Part shown: positions 1-6,818 of the stretch, piece by piece | Position numbering within the stretch: the stretch's first letter is position 1 | Layout: each line of letters opens with the position of its first letter | DNA from: JAHJRJ01 sp037443685 | GTDB taxonomy: Bacteria; Bacteroidota; Ignavibacteria; UBA10030; BY39 | DNA: 9,275 nt | Direction of reading: 5' to 3' | Assembly: GCA_037443685.1 (NCBI GenBank) | Contig: JBBINX010000082.1 | Coordinates: 1 to 9,275, forward strand | Made by a program: the position numbers and the translations under genes | The notes under the pieces: model-generated | Told to the model about the DNA's origin: nothing | Database searches by the model: none | What the model saw: the letters and a program-made list of their open reading frames with translations, nothing else

Positions 1-113
1 TCTAAATATATTTTACCACTTATTGGATATGTGGGGCCTGTAGCACGCTGGTATATGGCTGAAGCGAGTGTGACAAGGAGTGCGAGTATCCAAAAAATAA
101 TTGTTCTTTTCAT
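1..113 (-). CDS. N-terminus of a small exported or membrane protein (partial, runs off left edge)
   Basis: Reading leftward from an ATG at 113-111, the frame stays open for 37 codons to the window edge. The product starts MKRTIIFWILALLVTLASA, a basic N-terminus followed by about 16 hydrophobic residues: either a signal peptide or a first membrane helix. It continues with IYQRATGPTYPISGKIYL. From memory, a YQR-x-TGPTYP stretch straight after an N-terminal hydrophobic segment recurs in uncharacterised membrane proteins of Bacteroidota-like genomes, but this cannot be confirmed here and no function is known to me. There is no clear Shine-Dalgarno upstream of the ATG; the sequence there is AT-rich. 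The gene is divergent from the operon starting at 333, so the two may share regulatory DNA between 114 and 332. The C-terminal part lies outside the window, so length and domain content are unknown. The residue pattern and codon-like structure make a chance ORF unlikely. Confidence 0.72.
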   Translation of the reverse strand, partial: MKRTIIFWILALLVTLASAIYQRATGPTYPISGKIYL

Positions 114-253
114 ATGTTAATTTATACATTTTGATAATATTTGGTTAAAAAGTAGGAAACTTGTGTTTAAAAAACAAATTAGTCGAAATGATGATGACTT
201 GAATACGGTTGTTGATGGTGAACACAAGACTAAAATTTTGTTTTTTTTATTGC

Positions 254-282
254 TTGCAAAATATTTTAAATTTGATTATAAT
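254..282 (+). promoter_or_regulatory. Predicted sigma70-like promoter of the secreted protein/FecR/barrel/cyclase operon
   Basis: A -35-like TTGCAA lies at 254-259 and a perfect TATAAT at 277-282, separated by exactly 17 bp. Transcription would start near 289, leaving a 5' leader of about 44 nt that carries the GGAGG ribosome site. A T-rich stretch at 228-249 sits where an UP element would be. An overlapping TAAATTTG at 267-274 matches the TAnnTTTG -7 element of Bacteroidia sigma factors, but no TTG sits at the usual 19-23 bp spacing upstream of it, so the sigma70-like reading is preferred. Confidence 0.6.
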
Positions 283-323
283 AAACGTAGTTAAATATTT
301 TTTTAAACCAATAGATAAAAATT

Positions 324-328
324 GGAGG
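324..328 (+). promoter_or_regulatory. Ribosome binding site GGAGG for the gene at 333
   Basis: GGAGG ends 4 nt before the ATG at 333. A strong Shine-Dalgarno sequence supports this start and argues against a typical Bacteroidia host, where such sites are rare. Confidence 0.7.
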
Positions 329-332
329 TTTT

Positions 333-1397
333 ATGAGTAAAAAATATTTGTTAACAACAATAATGCTGGTTATTGTTACTCTCATTAATTTTTATACTTC
401 TAAAGCACAGCTAAGCATTCAAGTTAGAACGGCTCAGATTAATCAACTTTCACCCGCGCAGTTAGATTTTAACACTTTCCAGAGTACTGTATTAATATTT
501 ACAATCGATATTACTTATCCTGGAACACATCGTGTCAAGTTGGTCAATAATCAAATTATTGCATACCTAAAAAACGGGACGATTGTAAACATGTTAGAGG
601 GAAATGGGTTTAACTCAGAACCATTCGACGTAACAAACCGGCGGTTGATAAATAATTTTAATCTCGGAAAATCGGGTGATATAAAAATTCAAGACTTCAA
701 TGTCACCGATGAGGCACGTGAGAAAATAATTAAACCCGCGTTAGCAACTGGAAAATTTCCGGCAGGCATTTATAGATTTATTATCAACGCTGAGGATGCT
801 GATAGTTCGAACATCCGATCTATTCCAACAGCGATGGAACTACAACTCGAAAGCCCCTCTCAGATTGAGCTTAGATCCCCGCGTGAAGGTGAAGTTACGA
901 ACGAGTTTCCATTTTTTGAATGGACTTATGACGGACAAGAAGTAGAGTTGACAATAAATGAGAAACCCCCTGCTATGTCTCGCGAAGAAGCGATAGGCAG
1001 ATTACCCATTGTGTATAGACAAATATTTATCGGTGAGAATTCATTCCAATATCCGCCGAGTGGAGAAAGACACTTACAAAAAGGGAAAGCTTATGTATGG
1101 AGAGTGGTAGGAAAAGTTAAAGCTGCAGGCGGTTTACAAAATATAGAAAGTCCTCTTAGTTTATTTAAAATTGAAGATGACATCAATTTAGTAAAACGTT
1201 CTGAACTGTTAGAACGGCTCGAGCGAATACTCGGTAGTAAATGGCAAAAAGTTTTCGATAAAATCAATGATACAGAATTGAGCACAACCAATACTTACTA
1301 TTTAAACAACAATGAACTGAGCAACACTGAATTGGAAGATATTCTTAACTTCCTGGAATTAAATCCAAGTAGTGTTGAAAAAGTAACCTTAGATTAA
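333..1397 (+). CDS. Secreted Ig-like-domain protein of unknown function
   Basis: The product has 354 residues and I do not recognise a named family. Residues 1-25 form a clear Sec signal peptide (basic MSKK, hydrophobic core to about residue 20, likely cleavage after SKA-25), so it is exported. Residues 27-172 are beta-rich and include KFPAGIYRF at about 141-149, a pattern seen in Bacteroidota surface proteins built from Ig-like modules. Residues 180-280 look like a second Ig or fibronectin-like unit: SPREGEV, then FPFFEW (192-197), and LQKGKAYVWRVVG (248-260), matching the usual P-F-x-W opening and L-x-x-G-x-x-Y-x-W-x-V closing strands. Residues 284-354 are charged and probably helical at first (KRSELLERLERIL), with an Asn-rich end. 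No catalytic motif, lipobox or C-terminal sorting domain is visible. It is the first gene behind the predicted promoter and lies 15 nt before the FecR-domain gene, so it probably works with that system in the periplasm or at the surface. By layout it resembles accessory exported proteins encoded beside CHASE2 genes in other bacteria; that comparison is inference. Confidence 0.88.
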   Translation: MSKKYLLTTIMLVIVTLINFYTSKAQLSIQVRTAQINQLSPAQLDFNTFQSTVLIFTIDITYPGTHRVKLVNNQIIAYLKNGTIVNMLEGNGFNSEPFDVTNRRLINNFNLGKSGDIKIQDFNVTDEAREKIIKPALATGKFPAGIYRFIINAEDADSSNIRSIPTAMELQLESPSQIELRSPREGEVTNEFPFFEWTYDGQEVELTINEKPPAMSREEAIGRLPIVYRQIFIGENSFQYPPSGERHLQKGKAYVWRVVGKVKAAGGLQNIESPLSLFKIEDDINLVKRSELLERLERILGSKWQKVFDKINDTELSTTNTYYLNNNELSNTELEDILNFLELNPSSVEKVTLD

Positions 1398-1403
1398 GGG
1401 AAC

Positions 1404-1407
1404 GAGG
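1404..1407 (+). promoter_or_regulatory. Ribosome binding site GAGG deciding the FecR-protein start
   Basis: GAGG is followed by 5 nt and then ATG at 1413. The same G at 1407 begins an upstream in-frame GTG, so a GTG start would put the Shine-Dalgarno inside the start codon; only a weaker AAGGGA (1396-1401 region) would serve it. ATG 1413 is therefore preferred, shortening the protein by 2 residues. Confidence 0.55.
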
Positions 1408-1412
1408 TGAAT

Positions 1413-2114
1413 ATGAAAACATATAAACATATTATTACAGCATTAACTTTAATCGTACTACTGACACCAACACTTAACTCACAAACAAGTAAAACTTCTC
1501 TCGGAATGTTTTTCAAAGTGGTCAATAACGTAGAAAAAAAATCTGCGGAAAAAGATTGGAATAAAGCAGTAAAAGGCGATCCTCTCTTTCCCGGCAATGA
1601 GGTTCAAACCAAAAAAAGTTCAGTTGCAGTTATCAGATTCACAGATAAGAGTATGATTAGGGTTTTAGAAAATTCAAAGATGACAATGTTGGGAGACAGA
1701 GATAGGAAAAAGACATTAAACAATGTAAATATGGAACAAGGGACAATCGGTTTCGACATCAAAAAACAACTAAACGATCAATACATTTTCACTTCTCCTA
1801 CTTCTGTGGCATCTATACGGGGAACTAGAGGACGATTCGGAATCCAAGATAAGTTTGATATACTTATCGTTAAGTTAGGGATTGTAAACCTCCGTAATAA
1901 AATATCTGGTAAAGAAACAAACGTTAGTACTGGTGAAACCGGTTTATCGTATCCTGATGGTACTATTGACGTCCGAAAGTCAACATCCGACGAAATGAAC
2001 GCAGTGGACGATGCTCTGAAAGCTGGTAACACTCAGAGAGAAAACGAACTTAAATTTGAATTGAAAGATAACGACGGAAACAAAAAAGACCTTAAGATCA
2101 AGTATAAAGAATAA
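1413..2114 (+). CDS. Secreted FecR-domain protein
   Basis: The product has 233 residues from ATG 1413. An N-terminal signal peptide (MKTYKHIITA, then a hydrophobic core to about residue 20, cleavage near LNSQ) exports it. Residues about 35-165 match the FecR domain (Pfam FecR family): W49-x-x-A52-x-x-G55-D56-x-L58 with G61 and V64-x-T66, then F76-x-D78-x-S80 and R83, and the hallmark SPTSVASIRGTRGRFGI at 128-144 with R136-G137-T138. The tail (about 185-233) is charged and rich in Lys, Asp and Asn. In classical FecR, this domain is the periplasmic part of an anti-sigma regulator with a cytosolic N-terminal domain and one membrane helix. Both are absent here, and there is no ECF sigma gene beside it, so this is a free-standing periplasmic form. 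Such proteins are widespread and mostly uncharacterised; a ligand- or partner-binding role is the reasonable guess. It sits between two exported proteins and upstream of the CHASE2 cyclase, 30 nt before the next gene, consistent with an envelope sensing complex. Confidence 0.9.
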   Translation: MKTYKHIITALTLIVLLTPTLNSQTSKTSLGMFFKVVNNVEKKSAEKDWNKAVKGDPLFPGNEVQTKKSSVAVIRFTDKSMIRVLENSKMTMLGDRDRKKTLNNVNMEQGTIGFDIKKQLNDQYIFTSPTSVASIRGTRGRFGIQDKFDILIVKLGIVNLRNKISGKETNVSTGETGLSYPDGTIDVRKSTSDEMNAVDDALKAGNTQRENELKFELKDNDGNKKDLKIKYKE

Positions 2115-2130
2115 TTGAGTGTCTCTCGAA

Positions 2131-2136
2131 AAAAGG
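2131..2136 (+). promoter_or_regulatory. Ribosome binding site AAAAGG deciding the barrel-protein start
   Basis: AAAAGG ends 8 nt before ATG 2145. An in-frame TTG at 2115 directly abuts the preceding stop codon and has no Shine-Dalgarno; it would add ten residues (MSVSRKKACK) before an ordinary signal peptide. ATG 2145 is the better start. Confidence 0.5.
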
Positions 2137-2144
2137 CTTGCAAA

Positions 2145-4508
2145 ATGAAGAATATATCATGCGTTCAGCGATTAGTACTAATTATTTTGCTGACATTAGT
2201 ACTAAACTGTATACTATTCACTCAGGTCAGCGATAAGGTCATAAGCATACAAACGGATCAACTGGTCGAAAAGAAACCAACTACACTAACAATCGATCTT
2301 TCACCCAACTTCATTTTCGATAAAATCGAATTTGCATACAGGTCGTTTGGAGAATCAGAGTTTAAACGGCAAGAAATGATAATTGCTAACAACAGAGCTT
2401 CTATCATAATCCCCCCAGAAAAAGTAATACCTCCATACATTGAGTATTATTTACTTCTTTATATCAAGGATGCTGGAAAAGCGGAAACATTTCCGATAGA
2501 AAATCCTATCGATCATCCGGTTAAACTTGTTATTAATCCTGCGGAGGTACTGAGTTATGAAGTAGTTTGGATAAGCCCGTCAAGCGATCAACCATCGACA
2601 CCCGAAGATTTTTTAATCGCATTCTCGATACCCGGCATTGATACGACAATAGATATTACAGCAACAAAAATTTATTTAGACAATATCGACATTACGGGTT
2701 ACACCGTAAGAAGTGAAGACCTATTTGTGATACAACCGGAAAATATAAATCCGCCTCTTGCCGAAGGAACGTATCGGTTACGAGTTGAAATTTTCGGTAC
2801 AGATGGAAAGCGTCTTAATCTTATCGAGCGAGAATTCTCTGTTAAACAAATCGGACAATACAGGTTCGACGTGACTGAATTAAAGTACCGAGGCTCCGTC
2901 CAGTTAGAAACCCGAAATGAAAATATCGGAGGGAAAAATAATACATATAACACCGGGTCTATGAACGCCTCTACTAATTATGGCAACTTTAAAGCTTTAG
3001 GCAGCATGTACATAACCAGCGAAGAGAAGAGCGACCGTCAGCCGCAAAATAGATACTTCATCGGAGCTGAATCGCCTTGGTTAAAAATCGGTTATGGTGA
3101 TAGTTATCCAACATTTCCAAACCTAATTATGAACGGTAAAAGAATCCGCGGACTGACATCCAATCTGTTACTCGGTTTTTTCAACATCGATTTCGCTTAC
3201 GGAGAAACTATCCGGAAAATACAAAGTAAAATTACATATATTGACAGTACACAAGTGGGTGAAGATTCTTCAAAAACTTACTTCCAACCCGATCCGAATT
3301 CGTGGGCAATTTTAGATCAGAACGGACTTTTTAAAAGAAATCTTATGGTTATCCGCCCAAGTTTTGGTAGTGGTGAAAACTTTCAATTAGGGTTCAGTTA
3401 TTTAAAATCGAAAGACGACAAAAACTCAATTAAATACGGTCTTTTACCGCAGGAGAACCTGGTTCTTGGCTCAGATTTAATACTCGCTTTTGACCAACGC
3501 AGAATTGAGGTTACCGCACAAGCTGCTTTTTCCGTAACAAATAAAGATATATCCAGAGGAAACATAAGCGACGAGGATATTGATTCACTATTCAAAGATG
3601 ATAGCGAACAAATACGCAAGATTCGCGACATATTTTCAAGAATAATGACGATAAACGAAAACATCGTTCCTCTTAACTTAAAAGATTTATCGACTCTTTC
3701 CTACGAGGGTGCGTTCAGTTTAAATTATTTCGATAATTTATTTAAATTTTCTTATCTGCGACGAGGCGCTGGCTATGAATCGTTCGGGCAATCATATCTA
3801 CGCCCCGATGTTGTTGGCTTCAACCTAACTGATAGGTTCAAATTACTAAGTAACCAGTTATTTCTCTCTTTAGGATATGAAAAGTTATCCGATAACACGG
3901 CTAATTTGAAACCTACTACAACAAAATTTTCAACATTCAGCACAACCGCATCCTATTTCCCGAAAAAAAAATATCCTAACATAACTTTAGGTTATGTAAA
4001 CGCTTCCGCATTAAATAATTTACACAGAGACAGTTCAGGAGCAACAGATGATTTCACGAACAGATTTTTTATCCAAACAAGTTATAATTTTGAATTTCTA
4101 GAAAAACAGAATGTTGTATTAGGCATCAATACATCTAACCGCGATGACCGGACATCTCGAGATTGGGATACAAAAAACTTTTCGTTATCATTCGGGCTGA
4201 ATACTTATTATTCGTTCCCGCTACAGACACTATTTAATTTATCATTTAATAGCAGTTCTACACGAGGAGCTAAATTGAACTACACAAATTTGGCATTAAC
4301 CGGATATTACAAAATACTCGATAATCGTTTGACTCTAAATGCGGGAATTCGTTCGACATTTGGAGATTTTAAGAGGGGAGTTTTCGATTTTGGTACCCAA
4401 TATACAATTATTCAAAATCTTAACATTCGCGGACATGTAAATTTATTTAATCAAGAATCAGCGAAGGATGAATCGGTATTGAGCTTAATGATTAGATACG
4501 ATATTTAA
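2145..4508 (+). CDS. Predicted outer-membrane beta-barrel protein with N-terminal Ig-like domains
   Basis: The product has 787 residues from ATG 2145; I do not recognise a named family. Residues 1-27 are a signal peptide (MKNISCVQRL, then a long Leu/Ile/Val core). Cys22 lies in the core as LNC, which is a poor lipobox. Residues about 28-133 and 138-235 read as two beta-sandwich modules; the second ends with the typical LAEGTYRLRVEIFGTDGK (205-222). From about 240 to the end, short alternating polar/hydrophobic strands rich in aromatics and Asn/Ser/Thr follow one another (for example FQLGFSYLKS, LFLSLGYEK, FSLSFGLNTYY, LSLMIRYDI), as in outer-membrane barrels. A conserved-looking YGDSYPTFPNLIMNGKRIRG (317-336) sits near the first strands. 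Residues about 466-515 form a charged, helical insertion that could be a plug or long loop. There is no TonB box, plug domain or POTRA repeat that I can see, so it is not an obvious TonB receptor or two-partner secretion pore. It ends 4 nt before the cyclase start, implying co-expression. Porin-like, receptor or assembly roles are all possible. Confidence 0.85.
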   Translation: MKNISCVQRLVLIILLTLVLNCILFTQVSDKVISIQTDQLVEKKPTTLTIDLSPNFIFDKIEFAYRSFGESEFKRQEMIIANNRASIIIPPEKVIPPYIEYYLLLYIKDAGKAETFPIENPIDHPVKLVINPAEVLSYEVVWISPSSDQPSTPEDFLIAFSIPGIDTTIDITATKIYLDNIDITGYTVRSEDLFVIQPENINPPLAEGTYRLRVEIFGTDGKRLNLIEREFSVKQIGQYRFDVTELKYRGSVQLETRNENIGGKNNTYNTGSMNASTNYGNFKALGSMYITSEEKSDRQPQNRYFIGAESPWLKIGYGDSYPTFPNLIMNGKRIRGLTSNLLLGFFNIDFAYGETIRKIQSKITYIDSTQVGEDSSKTYFQPDPNSWAILDQNGLFKRNLMVIRPSFGSGENFQLGFSYLKSKDDKNSIKYGLLPQENLVLGSDLILAFDQRRIEVTAQAAFSVTNKDISRGNISDEDIDSLFKDDSEQIRKIRDIFSRIMTINENIVPLNLKDLSTLSYEGAFSLNYFDNLFKFSYLRRGAGYESFGQSYLRPDVVGFNLTDRFKLLSNQLFLSLGYEKLSDNTANLKPTTTKFSTFSTTASYFPKKKYPNITLGYVNASALNNLHRDSSGATDDFTNRFFIQTSYNFEFLEKQNVVLGINTSNRDDRTSRDWDTKNFSLSFGLNTYYSFPLQTLFNLSFNSSSTRGAKLNYTNLALTGYYKILDNRLTLNAGIRSTFGDFKRGVFDFGTQYTIIQNLNIRGHVNLFNQESAKDESVLSLMIRYDI

Positions 4509-4512
4509 ACAC

Positions 4513-6705
4513 ATGTCCATACAAAAAAAAAATTCCCATCGTTTATTTATAAATAAAATAATTGTTTGTGTTATATTGTCGATAGTTATTTTATTCCTTA
4601 CACAAGAAACAATTTTTAAGTTTAATCCTTTCAAGCGCATAGAATCGGCAACCATCGACAACCGGTTTAATATAAGAGGCAAAATTCCCTTCGAACCAAA
4701 AGTCGTTATTGTTGATATATCAGAAGCATCTTTTAAGTCGCTCCCTGACCAATGGCCCTGGCCCCGGTCTTACTACGCACACTTGGTACGCAATCTAAAA
4801 AAAGCAGGCGCAATAGCCATAGGTATCGATGTATTATTGGGTACACCTGACATTTACAATCCTGCCAATGACGAGGATCTTAGAAAAGCAATTCGGGAAG
4901 CACAAAACGTAGCACTCGCAGGCAAAATCGAAATAGCCGATGAACGCTACGATTTAATATCTTCTTATCAAAATTACGGAAATATTTTTTTTGATGTCGA
5001 TAGTTCTCTCGGTATAGTTTATCTGCGAAACGACGAGGATGGCGTTCACCGCCGATTCCATCCTTTTATTTTTGATCGCGCAAGACAAGTCCGAATTCCA
5101 ACATTTTCATTTGCAGTTCTTAACAAGGTTTACCACCAACAAAATTTATTTACGGTCGATGTAAAAGACAACGTCTTTATTTTTCAAAATATTGAGATAC
5201 CAAGTTATGACGGGTCCTCTGCCTTAATCAATTACTATGGCCCATCAGGAACATTTTCCACGATCAAATTTGTAGATGTTATTGATGACAAAAATTTTCG
5301 AACAGTTGAAGAAAAAGAACTTGGTGTTGATATAAACACTTTTGATGATCCGGAATTGGGCTACCTTTACAGTGAGACGTTTAAGAATAAAATTGTCCTT
5401 GTCGGCTCAACAAATCCGGAAGATAAAGATTTATTCCCCGTACCAATTACCTTCGGTAAACAAGAAGGCGACAATTTAATGTTTGGAGTCGAAATCCATG
5501 CCAACATAATTCAAAGCATACTCGACCAAAACTTTCTCAAGCGTGAACCGATCTGGTTTGAGATCGTACTTGTATTTTGTTTTGTAACGCTAACATTCTT
5601 CTTCACACTTAACTTGAAGAGCAGAAAAGTTAAGCATCATTATCTGATTGAAGCGCTTGCTATTGCGGTTGTAATTTCAGAATTATTTTTAATTGTCGCA
5701 TTCTCTATTCTTGCCTTCAATCAGCAGAACTTCGTGACTTCATTCACTGGTCCGCTTATGGCGGTTATATTCGGATACATCGGAAGTATGGTGTATAGTT
5801 ATGTCTCTGAGCGAAAGCAAAAAGTTCTCATCAAATCAATGTTCAGCCAGTATGTTAGTCCGGCAGTTGTGAATGAGTTAGTGGACGACCCCACAAAACT
5901 TCAACTTGGCGGTGAGCGCAAGATATTAACAGTATTATTTACAGATTTGGAAAAATTTACAACTATAGCTGAAAGTATGCCCCCCGAAGAACTCGTGATT
6001 ATTTTAAATGCATACTTTGAAGGAATGACTGAAATAATCTTGAAGAACAATGGCACACTGGATAAATACATAGGCGATTCGATTATGGCATTCTTCGGTG
6101 CGCCAATTCCGCAAAAAGATCATGCCCTGATTGCTTGTCGGACTGCAGTCCAAATGCAAAATCACTTAGAAGAACTCAGAAAAACATGGAAATTAAGCAA
6201 TAAGCCGATGCCTCATATGAGAATTGGTATCAACACAGGCGAGATGATCGTAGGCAACATGGGTGGAATAGACCGTTTCGACTATACAGTAATAGGCGAC
6301 TCGGTGAATCTAAGCGCTCGCTTAGAGGGAGCGAACAAACTGTATAAAACCAATATCCTCATTAGCGAGAATACATTCCAGCCGATTGCAAGCCAGGTTA
6401 TTGCCAGAGAGTTGGATTTAATAACGGTCGTAGGGAAAAATAAACCGTTGAAGGTATATGAACTATTCGGACTTGTTAGTGATAAAGTTGTACCTGAAGT
6501 TTTCGATCTGATAGAAAAATTTTCAGAAGCTCTGGCTTTGTATCGACAAAGAAATTGGAAGAAAGCAATCGAGAAATTTAAAGACGTTCTCAAAATCAAA
6601 CCGGAAGATTATATTTCGAAGCTATATATAGAAAGGTCACAAGCATTCCTGCAAACTCCCCCACCAGAAGACTGGGACGGGGTATTTGTTATGCAGACTA
6701 AGTAA
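4513..6705 (+). CDS. CHASE2-domain class IIIb adenylate cyclase, membrane bound
   Basis: The 730-residue product makes a cyclic nucleotide, most likely cAMP from ATP. One membrane helix (about 14-31) leads into a periplasmic CHASE2 sensor (about 40-340) with the family marks DNRFNIRG (49-56), WPWPR (81-85), AGAIAIGIDVLLG (98-110), KNKIVLVGST (291-300) and GVEIHANIIQSIL (325-337). Three helices follow (about 348-366, 378-402, 410-431), then a class III cyclase domain (about 465-655). Metal-binding Asp478 (LFTDLEKFT) and Asp522 (KYIGDSIMAFFG), transition-state Asn599 and Arg603 (VNLSARLE) and purine-specifying Lys518 are all present. The partner purine position is Thr592 (YTVIGDS) rather than Asp; Lys/Thr is the class IIIb adenylate cyclase signature, a group with bicarbonate-responsive members. 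The tail (about 670-730) is a short helical, TPR-like repeat ending PPPEDWDGVFVM, usual for this family. The domain must dimerise to form active sites. The start ATG lies 4 nt after the barrel gene's stop and has no Shine-Dalgarno, so translational coupling is likely. Tandem stops TAA-TAG end the gene. Confidence 0.95.
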   Translation: MSIQKKNSHRLFINKIIVCVILSIVILFLTQETIFKFNPFKRIESATIDNRFNIRGKIPFEPKVVIVDISEASFKSLPDQWPWPRSYYAHLVRNLKKAGAIAIGIDVLLGTPDIYNPANDEDLRKAIREAQNVALAGKIEIADERYDLISSYQNYGNIFFDVDSSLGIVYLRNDEDGVHRRFHPFIFDRARQVRIPTFSFAVLNKVYHQQNLFTVDVKDNVFIFQNIEIPSYDGSSALINYYGPSGTFSTIKFVDVIDDKNFRTVEEKELGVDINTFDDPELGYLYSETFKNKIVLVGSTNPEDKDLFPVPITFGKQEGDNLMFGVEIHANIIQSILDQNFLKREPIWFEIVLVFCFVTLTFFFTLNLKSRKVKHHYLIEALAIAVVISELFLIVAFSILAFNQQNFVTSFTGPLMAVIFGYIGSMVYSYVSERKQKVLIKSMFSQYVSPAVVNELVDDPTKLQLGGERKILTVLFTDLEKFTTIAESMPPEELVIILNAYFEGMTEIILKNNGTLDKYIGDSIMAFFGAPIPQKDHALIACRTAVQMQNHLEELRKTWKLSNKPMPHMRIGINTGEMIVGNMGGIDRFDYTVIGDSVNLSARLEGANKLYKTNILISENTFQPIASQVIARELDLITVVGKNKPLKVYELFGLVSDKVVPEVFDLIEKFSEALALYRQRNWKKAIEKFKDVLKIKPEDYISKLYIERSQAFLQTPPPEDWDGVFVMQTK

Positions 6706-6818
6706 TAGCCGTTTTGAGTATAGAATCTCCATTCACTTTTGCCGCCCTGAGACTGAATTACTAAATACTAACACATTTCTGTTTGCTTCTCTCTGTTTTT
6801 TTTACGACATTTTTACAA
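6706..6818. other. Gap between cyclase gene and priA
   Basis: These 113 nt hold no ORF and no hairpin plus T-run good enough to call a terminator; the T-run at 6796-6803 has no stem before it. No Shine-Dalgarno precedes priA. A weak TTGCCG (6739-6744) is followed 17 bp later by TAAATA (6762-6767), too poor to call a promoter. Whether priA is read from the upstream operon or from its own promoter cannot be decided from the sequence. Confidence 0.5.

Larger units (their letters stand above)
114..332. other. Divergent intergenic region
   Basis: These 219 nt separate the leftward partial gene from the rightward four-gene operon. The region is very AT-rich. It holds a rightward sigma70-like promoter at 254-282 with a T-rich tract just upstream (about 228-249) that could act as an UP element. 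An 8-bp inverted repeat (160-167 CTTGTGTT and 221-228 AACACAAG) encloses a 53-nt loop; it may be chance. I see no convincing leftward promoter; TATTAT on the minus strand (139-134) lacks a good -35 partner. Confidence 0.6.

Noticed and set aside
160..248. 8-bp inverted repeat (CTTGTGTT / AACACAAG) followed by a T-run, resembling a small RNA with a terminator
   Set aside because: The loop would be 53 nt, no rightward promoter is visible upstream, and a repeat of this size is not surprising by chance in an AT-rich region. The T-run is better explained as promoter-upstream sequence.
1413..2114. Classical FecR anti-sigma regulator of an iron-uptake system
   Set aside because: No cytosolic anti-sigma domain, no membrane helix after it, no ECF sigma gene and no TonB receptor nearby.
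2145..4508. TonB-dependent receptor or two-partner secretion transporter
   Set aside because: No plug domain, TonB box or POTRA repeats can be seen; the N-terminus is Ig-like instead.
5905..6480. Guanylate cyclase or diguanylate cyclase
   Set aside because: Purine-specifying residues are Lys/Thr rather than the Glu/Cys-type pair of guanylate cyclases, and there is no GGDEF motif.
6701..6803. Possible terminator after the cyclase gene (AGTAAT / ATTACT pair and T8 run)
   Set aside because: The 6-bp arms are about 50 nt apart and the T-run does not follow a stem, so it does not form an intrinsic terminator.
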